DNA of 24,957 nucleotides from Pseudomaricurvus sp965662505 (GCF_965662505.1 NZ_CBFIHX010000050.1:1-24957), one strand, 5' to 3'. Positions 7,851 to 17,888 are shown, numbered from the stretch's first letter. Notes: generated by a model from the letters alone, not told the origin. Numbers and translations are program-made.

Positions 7851-8489
7851 ATGACCCGAGATTTCGCGAAAAAAACGCGCAGCCCTGCCTCTGGCAAACG
7901 CGGCTCCGGCAATTCACGCTCTGGTAGCTCGCGCTCTGGCGGCAGTCGTTCCAGCAAAACACGCAACAGCCGCTCTAACAGCAAGCCAAAGTCGCAGGTA
8001 CCAGGTTGGGTCTGGCTATTTACCGGTACCGTGCTGGGCGCGTTCATTATGTTTCTCGCCTACCTGGCCGGAATTGCACCCCAGCAGAGCAACCCTCAAC
8101 CCATGGCGGTGGAAGCTCAGCCAGAGCAAACCAAACCGCAGGTCCCCAAGCCGCGCTTCGACTTCTATCAGCTACTGAAAGAATCGGAAGTGGAGGTCAA
8201 ACAACCTTCCAAAGCCCAGCGTGAAGCCGCCGAGCAGCAGGCCGAGAAACAGGAATACATTCTGCAGGTCGGCTCATTCCGCAAGGACAGCGATGCCGAC
8301 CGCCTGCGAGCCCAGCTCATTTTGTTGAATCTGGACGCCCAGGTAGAGAAAGTGACCGTGCGCAGCGGTGAAACCTGGTACCGGGTACTGGTCGGGCCCT
8401 ACAGCGACCACTCCAAGATGGAACGTGCCCGCAGCATTCTGGCTTCCAACCGAATCAACGCACTGCTCCTGAAGCGCAAAAAAGGCTAA
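7851..8489 (+). CDS. SPOR-domain membrane protein, FtsN-like
   Basis: Probable bitopic inner-membrane protein that reaches the division septum by binding denuded glycan strands. The 212 residues comprise a cytoplasmic tail extremely rich in Ser, Arg, Gly and Lys (1-50), one membrane helix (about 52-75), a Pro/Gln/Glu-rich periplasmic linker with a short coiled-coil-like segment (110-132), and a SPOR domain (135-212) with the usual LQVGSFR start and WYRVLVGPY core. In P. aeruginosa a SPOR protein holds the same position just before hslV, which supports orthology. Whether it is the true FtsN is inference: FtsN's essential periplasmic motif cannot be recognised by eye. No clear Shine-Dalgarno precedes the ATG. 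Confidence 0.85.
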   Translation: MTRDFAKKTRSPASGKRGSGNSRSGSSRSGGSRSSKTRNSRSNSKPKSQVPGWVWLFTGTVLGAFIMFLAYLAGIAPQQSNPQPMAVEAQPEQTKPQVPKPRFDFYQLLKESEVEVKQPSKAQREAAEQQAEKQEYILQVGSFRKDSDADRLRAQLILLNLDAQVEKVTVRSGETWYRVLVGPYSDHSKMERARSILASNRINALLLKRKKG

Positions 8490-8569
8490 CCACCACTTGA
8501 GGACAGGCCTCTGCCGGCCCAGATCTTCCGTAAAGCTGTGTAATGGCCGCGGCACCACCCGCCGCGAGC

Positions 8570-8597
8570 CTTGAAATCTTTCCCCCTGCCCCCACCT
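8570..8597 (+). promoter_or_regulatory. Predicted sigma32 heat-shock promoter of hslVU
   Basis: CTTGAAA (8570-8576) is an exact match to the RpoH -35 element, followed after 13 bp by CCCCACCT (8590-8597), close to the -10 consensus CCCCATNT. It lies about 65 bp upstream of hslV, whose operon is RpoH-controlled in E. coli. Confidence 0.65.
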
Positions 8598-8660
8598 TAG
8601 TTTTCATCGACATCCTCAAATTTATTCGACATTCACTTTCACCGACTTTAAGGATTTCCT

Positions 8661-9206
8661 GTGGAACAATATCGAGGTACTACCATCCTCTCCGTGCGTC
8701 GCAACGGCAAGGTTGTGATCGGCGGAGATGGGCAGGTCTCCATGGGCAACACCGTTATGAAGGGCAATGCCCGCAAGGTGCGCCGACTCTACAAAGATCA
8801 GGTTCTGGCCGGATTTGCCGGCGGCACCGCCGACGCCTTCACCCTGTTTGAACGCTTTGAAGCCAAACTGGAAGCCTACAACGGCCAACTGGTTCGCGCC
8901 GCCGTAGAACTGGCCAAAGACTGGCGTACCGACCGCGCCCTGCGTCGCCTGGAAGCCCTGTTGGCCGTCGCTGACAAGGATGCGTCACTCATCATTACCG
9001 GTAACGGCGATGTGATTCAGCCAGAGCAGGACATCATCGCCATCGGCTCCGGCGGTCCCTTTGCTCAATCCTCCGCCCGCGCCCTGTTTGAAAACACCGA
9101 GATGGAAGCCAGTGACATCGTCAGCAAAAGCCTGGGCATTGCCGGCGACATCTGTGTGTACACCAATCACAACCACGTCATTGAAGAACTGGAATACGAC
9201 GCCTAA
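8661..9206 (+). CDS. hslV: ATP-dependent protease subunit HslV (ClpQ)
   Basis: Proteolytic dodecamer of the HslUV (ClpYQ) protease, a bacterial proteasome-like threonine peptidase in the cytoplasm. The protein begins MEQYRGTTILSVRRNGKV: a six-residue propeptide before the catalytic Thr at position 7, unlike E. coli where the Thr follows Met directly. GGDGQVS and GNTVMKGNARKVRR are family hallmarks, as is GSGGPFAQS. Start codon is GTG at 8661, with a good Shine-Dalgarno AAGGA (8649-8653). It is followed closely by hslU, forming one operon. Confidence 0.96.
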   Translation: MEQYRGTTILSVRRNGKVVIGGDGQVSMGNTVMKGNARKVRRLYKDQVLAGFAGGTADAFTLFERFEAKLEAYNGQLVRAAVELAKDWRTDRALRRLEALLAVADKDASLIITGNGDVIQPEQDIIAIGSGGPFAQSSARALFENTEMEASDIVSKSLGIAGDICVYTNHNHVIEELEYDA

Positions 9207-9250
9207 GCGCGCGGTTCCTGTCCACCCCGAATTACTAAAGAAGATTGCTT

Positions 9251-10597
9251 ATGTCAGACATGACCATGACTCCCCGTGAAATCGTCCACGAACTGGACAG
9301 ACACATCGTTGGCCAGACGGAAGCCAAGCGCGCCGTAGCCATTGCCCTGCGCAACCGCTGGCGCCGCATGCAGCTGGACGAGAATCTGCGCAACGAAATC
9401 ACCCCCAAGAACATTTTGATGATCGGCCCCACTGGCGTCGGTAAAACCGAAATCGCCCGCCGTCTGGCCAAGCTCGCCAACGCCCCGTTTATTAAAGTGG
9501 AAGCCACCAAGTTCACCGAAGTGGGCTATGTCGGCCGCGATGTCGAATCCATCATTCGCGACCTGGTGGACGGTTCCATCAAACTGCACCGCGAAATCGA
9601 AATGAAGAAGGTCGAACACCGCGCTGAAGACGCCGCGGAAGAGCGCATCCTCGACGCCCTGTTGCCACCCGCTCGCGGCGGCGAGACAACCGATGCCGAA
9701 AAACTCAGCGGCAGCGACAAGGAATCCTCCACCCGCCAGATGTTCCGCAAGAAATTGCGCGAAGGCGAGCTGGATGACAAGGAGATTGAAATCGAGGTCT
9801 CGGCCCGCCCAGCGGGTGTTGAAATCATGGCCCCACCGGGCATGGAAGACATGACCAATCAGTTGCAGAGCATGTTCTCCAACATGTCCTCCAACAAGAC
9901 CAAATCCACCAAGTTGACCGTCAAGCAGGCCTTCAAACAGATTCGCGACGAAGAAGCCGCCAAGCTGGTCAACGAAGAGGAAATGAAGAGCAACGCCATC
10001 GCCGCCGCCGAGCAGAATGGTATTGTGTTCATCGATGAAATCGACAAGGTGGCCAAGCGCAACGAAGGCGCCGGTGCCGATGTCTCTCGCGAGGGGGTAC
10101 AGCGCGATCTGTTACCGCTGATCGAAGGCTGCACCGTGAGCACCAAGCACGGCATGATCAAAACAGACCACATCCTGTTTATCGCCTCCGGTGCCTTCCA
10201 CCTGTCCAAACCGTCGGATCTGATCCCCGAATTACAGGGGCGCCTGCCCATTCGCGTGGAGCTGACCGCCCTGACTCCGGACGATTTCGAACGTATTCTG
10301 ACCGAGCCCAACGCCTCTCTTACCGAGCAGCAGGTGGCTCTGATGCAAACCGAAGGCACCGAGCTGGAATTCACCAAAGACGGTATCCGCCGCATTGCTG
10401 AAACCGCCTACGAAGTGAATGAAAGCACCGAAAATATTGGCGCCCGCCGGCTGCACACGATGATTGAACGGCTGTTGGAAGGCGTCTCGTTTGAGGCCGG
10501 TGACGGACACCCGAAAATCACCATCAACGCCGATTACGTAAATGAACATCTGGGCGAACTGGCGCAGGATGAAGACCTGAGCCGGTTTATTCTGTAA
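9251..10597 (+). CDS. hslU: ATP-dependent protease ATPase subunit HslU (ClpY)
   Basis: AAA+ unfoldase that recognises substrates and feeds them to HslV. Walker A is GPTGVGKT (59-66), Walker B is IVFIDEID (258-265), and the inserted I-domain lies between them (about 110-240), rich in charged residues. The C-terminal LSRFIL tail is the peptide that docks into HslV. I choose the ATG at 9251 (448 aa) rather than an in-frame TTG two codons earlier: AAAGAAGA ends 6-7 nt before the ATG and MSDMTPRE-type starts are usual. The gene is 44 bp downstream of hslV and surely cotranscribed. Confidence 0.97.
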   Translation: MSDMTMTPREIVHELDRHIVGQTEAKRAVAIALRNRWRRMQLDENLRNEITPKNILMIGPTGVGKTEIARRLAKLANAPFIKVEATKFTEVGYVGRDVESIIRDLVDGSIKLHREIEMKKVEHRAEDAAEERILDALLPPARGGETTDAEKLSGSDKESSTRQMFRKKLREGELDDKEIEIEVSARPAGVEIMAPPGMEDMTNQLQSMFSNMSSNKTKSTKLTVKQAFKQIRDEEAAKLVNEEEMKSNAIAAAEQNGIVFIDEIDKVAKRNEGAGADVSREGVQRDLLPLIEGCTVSTKHGMIKTDHILFIASGAFHLSKPSDLIPELQGRLPIRVELTALTPDDFERILTEPNASLTEQQVALMQTEGTELEFTKDGIRRIAETAYEVNESTENIGARRLHTMIERLLEGVSFEAGDGHPKITINADYVNEHLGELAQDEDLSRFIL

Positions 10598-10628
10598 TCG
10601 AGCCCCCCAGACAATTCGGATAAAGACC

Positions 10629-11006
10629 ATGATGACACCCACAAAAATTCAGCTGCACAAAAAAGCCAAAACACTGGATGTGCAATACGGCAACCAGCTG
10701 TTCACCCTGCCAGCCGAATTTTTGCGGGTGCATTCCCCCTCCGCCGAAGTACAGGGCCACGGCCCGGGTCAGGCGGTGCTGCAACACGGTAAAAAACACG
10801 TGGCAATCGACAAGATCGAAGCGGTGGGTAACTACGGGCTGCGAATCTATTTTAGTGACCAGCACGACTCCGGTATTTTTACCTGGTCGTATCTGCACGA
10901 GCTGGGTCAGAATCAGGACGCCATGATGACCACCTATGAGGAAGCTCTGCACAAGGCCGATCTCTCCCGCGAGCCCGACACGCAAGTGGTCAAACTGATG
11001 CTGTAA
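10629..11006 (+). CDS. DUF971 protein (gamma-butyrobetaine hydroxylase-like N-terminal domain)
   Basis: Stand-alone 125-aa member of the family also found as the N-terminal domain of gamma-butyrobetaine hydroxylase and next to Mrp/ApbC-type iron-sulfur carriers. Function of the stand-alone form is not known to me. Recognisable segments are TLPAEFLRVHSPSAEVQGHG (27-46), VAIDKIEAVGNYGLRIYFSD and GIFTWSYLHELG. No cysteine is present. It lies 31 bp after hslU and probably ends the hslVU operon, as in Pseudomonas. Two adjacent ATG codons (10629 and 10632) could both start it. Confidence 0.88.
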   Translation: MMTPTKIQLHKKAKTLDVQYGNQLFTLPAEFLRVHSPSAEVQGHGPGQAVLQHGKKHVAIDKIEAVGNYGLRIYFSDQHDSGIFTWSYLHELGQNQDAMMTTYEEALHKADLSREPDTQVVKLML

Positions 11007-11127
11007 CCGCATCCGCGATACTCCACCTCCAGCCAGGGCCATTCTTTAAACAACCTCCCCCTCACCAAACCTTCCTCGCCTTACCTCTTCTGTTCCTCTT
11101 CCATTACGTGTTTCAAGACTCGTATGC

Positions 11128-11133
11128 TATAAC
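11128..11133 (+). promoter_or_regulatory. Candidate -10 box of the RND operon
   Basis: TATAAC lies 38 bp upstream of the adaptor gene; only a poor -35 (TTACGT, 18 bp spacing) is visible. It follows a strongly pyrimidine-rich stretch (about 11050-11103). Confidence 0.3.
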
Positions 11134-11171
11134 CTGCTAACCACCCTCTTTCTCCGACTAAGGACTTTTCG

Positions 11172-12440
11172 ATGTGGCTCAGCCAACCATCTCCACGCCG
11201 TGCTCCCTCAATTCTGCTCGCCCTAGGATTCTCACTGGCTCTGAGTAGCTGCTCGAAAGAAGCCGAACCACCTCAGGCTCCGCCACCCAGCGTCGCTGTC
11301 ATCTCGATTGGCACTCAGGACGTAGGGGAATACAACGAGTCCGTCGCCCGCACCGAAGCCATCCGAACCGTTGAACTAAAGGCGCGGGTGGAAGGCGAGA
11401 TTACCAAACGTCTGTTCCGCGAAGGCGAAACCGTGGAAAAAGGTCAGCTGTTGTTTGAAATTGATCGTGAGAACTATCAGGCGGCACTAACTGAAGCCGA
11501 GGCGAACCTGAGCAGTGCGCGCGCCGAAAAAATGCGGACAGAACGGGACTACACCCGCGGTAAGGAACTGCGACCGAAAGGTTTTATCAGTCAATCAGAC
11601 CTGGACACATTGGCCAGCAACGCCTCTCAGGCCCAGGCATCAGAGAAAGCTGCCCAGGCGGCCTTGAAAAACGCTGAGGTGAATCTCAGTTATACCCGTA
11701 TACGAGCACCCTTCTCAGGGGAAATCAGCACCGTGCGTTACAACGTCGGCACACTGGTTGGGCCCAACAGCGACCCGCTGGCGACACTACTGAAAGACAA
11801 CCCTATCTACGCCAATTTCCAGATCAATGAGAGCGATTACATCAGCTATCTGCAACAGCGCACTCAGGGTCAAACGGAAGGCCGTATCGCCACTCAACCG
11901 CCAGAGGATCTGCTCACCATTACCCTGATCCTACCCAACGGCACGGTGCACGCTTACCCCGGCACCATCAATTACGCCGGCATTGAAGTGAACGCCACCA
12001 CCGGCACGGTGGATGTACGTGCCAAATTCCCCAACCCCAGCGGAATCATTCGCCCCGGCATGTATTGCACGCTGCAAATCGAGAGTAAGAACAAAACCAG
12101 CCAACCCATCGTGCCGCAATACGCTGTGCAGGAAGGCCAGCAGGGCAAGTTTGTGCTGATTGTGGATAACAACAACACCATTCAGACCCGCAACATCAAG
12201 GTCGGTCGCAACATGGGGGCCTTGTGGGCAGTGACTGCCGGCCTCACTCCCGGCGACAAAATTGTGGTGGAAGGCCTGCAAAAAGTGCGCACCGGCACCA
12301 AGGTCAACCCAGTGATGCGCTATCTGGACGGCAAAACCGGCGTGCTGCGGGACACGCCGGAGTCAGGTAATAACGCGCAGCCCACTGCGCCCGAAGCAGT
12401 AAACCCGGAACCGCGAGAGCCCGCCACCGCCGGTGAGTAA
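11172..12440 (+). CDS. RND efflux periplasmic adaptor (AcrA/MexA family), lipoprotein
   Basis: Membrane-fusion protein that bridges the RND pump and an outer-membrane channel. The signal peptide ends in lipobox LSSC with the lipidated Cys at 27, so the mature protein should be anchored by lipid. Lipoyl halves flank an alpha-hairpin: ARVEGEITKRLFREGETVEK (71-90), hairpin about 101-170, then NAEVNLSYTRIRAPFSGEIS (167-186). The beta-barrel and membrane-proximal domains follow, and the last 35 residues are a Pro/Glu-rich tail. It is 422 aa, ordinary for the family. Shine-Dalgarno TAAGGA is 7 nt from the ATG. It is the first gene of a two-gene operon with the pump. Substrate cannot be told from sequence. 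Confidence 0.93.
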   Translation: MWLSQPSPRRAPSILLALGFSLALSSCSKEAEPPQAPPPSVAVISIGTQDVGEYNESVARTEAIRTVELKARVEGEITKRLFREGETVEKGQLLFEIDRENYQAALTEAEANLSSARAEKMRTERDYTRGKELRPKGFISQSDLDTLASNASQAQASEKAAQAALKNAEVNLSYTRIRAPFSGEISTVRYNVGTLVGPNSDPLATLLKDNPIYANFQINESDYISYLQQRTQGQTEGRIATQPPEDLLTITLILPNGTVHAYPGTINYAGIEVNATTGTVDVRAKFPNPSGIIRPGMYCTLQIESKNKTSQPIVPQYAVQEGQQGKFVLIVDNNNTIQTRNIKVGRNMGALWAVTAGLTPGDKIVVEGLQKVRTGTKVNPVMRYLDGKTGVLRDTPESGNNAQPTAPEAVNPEPREPATAGE

Positions 12441-12518
12441 TCCGACTTACGTGCACCTAATGTAAACGCCAGCGCTCACAGTCACGACTCGCTCAAAACC
12501 ACCACACGGGAGTGGAGT

Positions 12519-15500
12519 ATGTTCAGCCAGTTTTTTATCTCGCGGCCCAAATTTGCCTTTGTCATCTCGATAGTACTGACTCTGGCCGGACTGATCAGCA
12601 TGCAGCTGTTGCCAGTCAACATGTACCCCGAGATTACCCCGCCACAGGTCAGCGTCAACGCCACCTACCCCGGTGCCAGCGCCCAGGTGGTGGAAGAATC
12701 GGTCATCCGCCCCATTGAGAAAGAGCTCAACGGGGTCGAGGGGATGCTCTACATCGAATCGACCGCGTCCAATAACGGTTCGGCCTCCATTACCGTCACG
12801 TTTGAACAGGGCACCGATGGCGATATCGCTCAGGTGAATGTTCAAAATCGGGTGGCCGTGGCGGAAACCTCACTGCCTTCAGACGTCACCCGGCTGGGGG
12901 TTCGCGTCAGCAAGCAGACCAGTAATATGCTGCTGGGCATCAATCTGATCGCCGACGATCCCGGTCTCGACCGGCTGTTTCTCTCCAACTACGCCACCAA
13001 CAATCTGACGGAATCTCTCGCTCGCTTGCCCGGTGTCGGCGGCGTCTCGGTGATGGGCGAGATGAGCTACTCCATGCGCATCTGGATGGATCCGGTGCGC
13101 ATGGCCGCGTTGCGCGTCACCGTGGGGGATCTGCGCAGTGCACTACAGGAACAAAACCTGATTGTCGCCGCCGGCAAACTGGGTGCGCCGCCCACCACTC
13201 AGCAACAGCAGTTTGAATACACCATACAGGCCAAGGGCCGCCTGCTGAACGAGCAGGAGTTCGGCAACACAGTCATCCGCGCCCGCTCCGACGGCTCGTT
13301 TGTACGCCTGCGCGATGTCGCCAATATCGAGCTGGGATCCCAGTCTTACTCCTCAGCCGCGAAGTTGAACAATCACGACACCGCTTTTATCGTGATCTAT
13401 CAACTGTCGGACGCCAACGCCACCGAAGTGGCTCAGGCGGTCTACACCGAGATGGAGCGCTTGGGTGGCTACATGCCGGACGGGGTGTCCTACAAAATCA
13501 GTTACGACACCACCCGCTTTATCCTGCGCTCCATCGATGAGGTGCAAACGACTTTGTACGAGGCCATCGTACTGGTGATTCTGGTGGTGTTTGTGTTCCT
13601 ACAGAACTGGCGCGCCACACTGGTACCGGCGGTCGCCATTCCAGTATCCCTCATTGCCACCTTCGCGGCTCTGCTGGCGTTTGGATTTACCATCAACACT
13701 ATCACTCTGTTCGGTCTGGTACTGGCGATCGGTATCGTGGTGGACGACGCCATCATCGTCATTGAAAATGTCGAACGGCACATGGTGGAAGAGGGACTGT
13801 CACCGGTAGAAGCCACCCGCCAATCCATGAAAGAGGTTGGGGGACCGATCATTGCCACCACGCTGGTATTGCTGGCGGTGTTTGTCCCGGTGGCGTTTAT
13901 GCCTGGCATCACCGGCGAGATCTACAAGCAGTTCGCCATCACCATTGCCGTGGCAGTGCTGATTTCTTCCGTCAACGCCCTGACCCTCAGCCCGGCCCTG
14001 TGCGCCACTTTGCTGCGCGCAGACAAGACCAAAAAACTGGTGGCTCTGCGTCCGGTCGAAGCCGGTCTGCACAAACTTAATACGGGCTACAACCGGTGGG
14101 TTCAAAGAATACTCGGACGGGCAGGTCTGGCTCTGTTTGCGACCGCCCTGATTGCCGGCGCCACCGGCTGGCTGGCCATCAGCACTCCCTCTGGTTTCAT
14201 CCCCGATGAAGATCAGGGCATGCTGATGATGGATGTACAGCTGCCCGACGCCGCCTCTCTCAACCGCACCGAGGCGGTGATGAGCAAAATCACCAGCATT
14301 GTTCAGCAGCAACCCGGCGTCAAAGATGTGGTCGCGGTATCCGGGTTTTCCATTCTGGCGGGGGCGGGCTCCAACCGGGGACTGGGCATTGTGATGCTGG
14401 ACGACTGGGATGAGCGCACCAGCGACGACACCAGTCTGGAACATATCTACAACAGTTTGCAGGGAAAACTCTGGAGCCTGCCGGATGCTCAAGCCATGAT
14501 CTTCCCAGTGCCGCCGATTCCCGGTCTCGGCACCACCTCGGGGTTTGATTTCCGCCTGCAGGATTCTCAGGGACGCAGTCCCGAAGAGCTGGCGCAGGTG
14601 TCCAACGGACTGGTGTTTCGCGCCAATAATGACCCCCGCGTATCCAGGGCGTTCAGCACCTATCGCGCCAATGTACCGCAGTATTTTCTTGAGATTGATC
14701 GCTCCAAGGCCAAGGCGACGGGGGTCTCCTTAAACGATGTGTTTCTGACATTACAGGCTCAGCTTGGCTCTCTCTACATCAACGACTTCAATCGCTTCGG
14801 TCGCACCTATCAGGTGATTTTGCAGGCGGAAGGTGACTTCAGGGCCAGTCCGAGCGATCTGGGGCAGTTCTATTTACGCAATGAGAATGGGGAAATGGTG
14901 CCACTGACCACACTTGGGCAGCTTCGCCCGATCCTCGGCGCCACCAGCCTCAACCACTTTAACCTCTACCGCTCCACCTCCATCAGCGGTCAGGCGGCGC
15001 CCGGTTACAGCTCCGGTGACGCCATTGCCGCCATGACAGAACTGGCGAAAGATCTGCCCGAAGGCTACGTGTTTGAATGGGCCGGGCAATCAGCTCAGGA
15101 GATCGAAGCGGGCAATCTGGCACCCCTGCTGTTCGCACTGGCGATTGGTTTTGTCTATCTGTTTTTGGTGGCACTGTACGAGAGCTGGACTCTGCCCATA
15201 GCGGTACTGGGCGCGGTGCCACTGGCACTGTTTGGCGCCTTCGGCGCGCTCAATCTGGTGGGACTGGAAAACAACCTCTACGCGCAGGTCGGCCTGATCC
15301 TGCTGATCGGCCTATCCACCAAAACCGCCATTTTGATCGTGGAATTTGCCATGGCAGAACGGCGACAGGGGAAATCCATCACCGAAGCCGCTTTCAGTGC
15401 CGCTCAACTGCGTTTTCGTGCGGTTTTGATGACCGCTCTGTCGTTTGTGTTGGGGGTATTGCCGCTGGTCTTTTCCACCGGTCCCGGCGCAGCCAGTCGG

Positions 15501-15626
15501 GTGTCCATCGGTTTCACGGTACTGGGCGGCATGCTCGCCGCCACGGTGTTTACCACGCTGCTGGTGCCCGTTTTTTATCAGTGCGTGCAGATGATGCGGG
15601 AGAAGTTCAACCCCGACAAACGATAG
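12519..15626 (+). CDS. RND multidrug efflux pump, AcrB/MexB type (HAE1 family)
   Basis: Inner-membrane proton-driven trimeric transporter expelling hydrophobic or amphiphilic compounds. Its 1035 aa and two repeats of a membrane helix plus a large periplasmic loop fit the family. The N-terminal MFSQFFISRPKFAFVISIVL is typical. The proton-relay residues are present: Asp-Asp at 409-410 in GIVVDDAIIVIENVER (TM4) and Lys at 935 in GLSTKTAILIVEFA (TM10), matching AcrB D407, D408 and K940. It is therefore a drug-type pump, not a CusA-type metal pump. The gap to the adaptor is 78 bp, with GGAGTGGAGT just upstream of the ATG. No outer-membrane factor or regulator is adjacent, so the pump presumably shares a TolC-like channel encoded elsewhere. 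Confidence 0.95.
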   Translation: MFSQFFISRPKFAFVISIVLTLAGLISMQLLPVNMYPEITPPQVSVNATYPGASAQVVEESVIRPIEKELNGVEGMLYIESTASNNGSASITVTFEQGTDGDIAQVNVQNRVAVAETSLPSDVTRLGVRVSKQTSNMLLGINLIADDPGLDRLFLSNYATNNLTESLARLPGVGGVSVMGEMSYSMRIWMDPVRMAALRVTVGDLRSALQEQNLIVAAGKLGAPPTTQQQQFEYTIQAKGRLLNEQEFGNTVIRARSDGSFVRLRDVANIELGSQSYSSAAKLNNHDTAFIVIYQLSDANATEVAQAVYTEMERLGGYMPDGVSYKISYDTTRFILRSIDEVQTTLYEAIVLVILVVFVFLQNWRATLVPAVAIPVSLIATFAALLAFGFTINTITLFGLVLAIGIVVDDAIIVIENVERHMVEEGLSPVEATRQSMKEVGGPIIATTLVLLAVFVPVAFMPGITGEIYKQFAITIAVAVLISSVNALTLSPALCATLLRADKTKKLVALRPVEAGLHKLNTGYNRWVQRILGRAGLALFATALIAGATGWLAISTPSGFIPDEDQGMLMMDVQLPDAASLNRTEAVMSKITSIVQQQPGVKDVVAVSGFSILAGAGSNRGLGIVMLDDWDERTSDDTSLEHIYNSLQGKLWSLPDAQAMIFPVPPIPGLGTTSGFDFRLQDSQGRSPEELAQVSNGLVFRANNDPRVSRAFSTYRANVPQYFLEIDRSKAKATGVSLNDVFLTLQAQLGSLYINDFNRFGRTYQVILQAEGDFRASPSDLGQFYLRNENGEMVPLTTLGQLRPILGATSLNHFNLYRSTSISGQAAPGYSSGDAIAAMTELAKDLPEGYVFEWAGQSAQEIEAGNLAPLLFALAIGFVYLFLVALYESWTLPIAVLGAVPLALFGAFGALNLVGLENNLYAQVGLILLIGLSTKTAILIVEFAMAERRQGKSITEAAFSAAQLRFRAVLMTALSFVLGVLPLVFSTGPGAASRVSIGFTVLGGMLAATVFTTLLVPVFYQCVQMMREKFNPDKR

Positions 15627-15648
15627 AGCTAAAACAAATCAGCCTGAG

Positions 15649-16320
15649 CTAAAGCACGGTTGTCGTTACGACAATCCAGTCGCTCAAACGAGCCTCGAGC
15701 TTATCCCCCGAAACCAGCGGCCCGACACCGGCGGGCGTACCGGTCATCACCACGTCACCTGGACACAGAGTAAAAAACCGACAGATATAAGCCAGCAACT
15801 CTGCCACGGGGGTGATCATATCCCCGGAGTTACCATTTTGCTGCAACTGGCCATTGCGCATCAGCTGCAGATTGACATCATTCCACGCAATCCCCTCGGG
15901 CGAGACAAACGCCGACAGCGGGCAGCTGCCGTCAAACGCCTTGGCTTTTTCCCAAGGGTGCCCCTGTTGTTTGAGGCTGTTTTGCACCTCTCTCAGGGTC
16001 AGATCAAAACCAATCCCCACCCCGGCGATGGCAGACAATACCTTGTCGTCATCGCCTTTGGTGAGCGTCTCACCAATCAACAGCGCCATCTCGGTTTCCA
16101 CATGACAGTCACCCTGCCCCCGCGGGATCAGAAAGGGCTCTTCCATCCGCACCAGTGAAGTGGCCGGTTTGATAAACAACATAGGCTCGGCGGGCACCGC
16201 ATTATTCAGCTCGCGGGCGTGCTCGGCGTAGTTGCGCCCCACACACACCACCTTGCCCGCGGGCAATTCCAGAACAGACACACCCGACTCGGTGTCACTA
16301 AAACGATGGCGGTAATCCAT
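15649..16320 (-). CDS. Fumarylacetoacetate hydrolase family protein (acylpyruvase/oxaloacetate decarboxylase-like)
   Basis: Small single-domain FAH-family enzyme resembling E. coli YcgM and human FAHD1, which cleave acylpyruvates or decarboxylate/tautomerise oxaloacetate using Mg2+. It has VCVGRNYAEHARE (25-37), metal ligands in HVETEMALLIGE (E75, E77) and GFDLTLREVQ (D106), HPWEKAKAFDGSCPLS (121-136) and TGTPAGVGPL near the C-terminus. I place the start at 16320 (223 aa): AAGGGGAG lies 4-5 nt before this ATG and the family's usual N-terminus begins here. An open frame extends 33 codons further but looks noncoding. It converges on the RND operon with only 22 bp between stops and no visible terminator. 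Exact substrate is undetermined. Confidence 0.9.
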   Translation of the reverse strand: MDYRHRFSDTESGVSVLELPAGKVVCVGRNYAEHARELNNAVPAEPMLFIKPATSLVRMEEPFLIPRGQGDCHVETEMALLIGETLTKGDDDKVLSAIAGVGIGFDLTLREVQNSLKQQGHPWEKAKAFDGSCPLSAFVSPEGIAWNDVNLQLMRNGQLQQNGNSGDMITPVAELLAYICRFFTLCPGDVVMTGTPAGVGPLVSGDKLEARLSDWIVVTTTVL

Positions 16321-16385
16321 ACGACTCCCCTTCTGCAGCATTGACTGGCGGCGATTACGACAACTTGGGAAAACCGGCAACTGTA

Positions 16386-16421
16386 AATTGACCGCGCCCA
16401 GACAGCGGGCAAAGGTCAATT
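16386..16421. repeat. 8-bp inverted repeat upstream of the FAH-family gene
   Basis: AATTGACC (16386-16393) and GGTCAATT (16414-16421) are perfect inverted copies with centres 28 bp apart (20-bp gap), in the intergenic region between the divergent FAH gene and serA. It could be an operator; no matching regulator is in the window. Confidence 0.4.
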
Positions 16422-16507
16422 CAGCGTTTTTCGCCGCTTTTTCCCTATGATTCTTCCGGATCAGCCTATAAAAAGGTCGATTTAGCCATCGCCCCGGAAG
16501 TCCCCTA

Positions 16508-16516
16508 TGCTATCAT
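16508..16516 (+). promoter_or_regulatory. Predicted extended -10 promoter of serA
   Basis: TGCTATCAT: TG one base before TATCAT, an extended -10 element. No good -35 at the right distance. It would give serA a leader of about 115 nt. Confidence 0.4.
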
Positions 16517-16615
16517 AGCGCGCTTATTTTTCCGGCACCTTGCCGACCTCCTTGTTCAGCCCCGCCTGGCATCCCAGCCCTGTGCGGCCAGACAAGTCCC
16601 GCGAGCCACAACACG

Positions 16616-16630
16616 TTACACGAGGTGTAA
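16616..16630 (+). promoter_or_regulatory. Hairpin holding the serA ribosome-binding site
   Basis: TTACAC (16616-16621), GAG, GTGTAA (16625-16630) form a 6-bp stem with a 3-nt loop. The Shine-Dalgarno GAGGTG (16622-16627) lies in its loop and right arm, 10 nt from the ATG, so folding could reduce translation. Inference from sequence only. Confidence 0.4.
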
Positions 16631-16637
16631 AACCCCT

Positions 16638-17867
<1,230 letters not shown>

Positions 17868-17888
17868 TTGATTGTCGATGATGAAACG

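Noticed and set aside
8548..8566. GC-rich hairpin CGCGGC/GCCGCG before hslV
   Set aside because: No T-tract follows, so not an intrinsic terminator; may be chance in GC-rich DNA.
9245..9250. TTG start two codons before the hslU ATG
   Set aside because: The ATG at 9251 has better Shine-Dalgarno spacing and matches the family N-terminus.
16321..16419. 33-codon N-terminal extension of the FAH-family protein
   Set aside because: A strong Shine-Dalgarno lies before the internal ATG at 16320, and the extension has no resemblance to the family.
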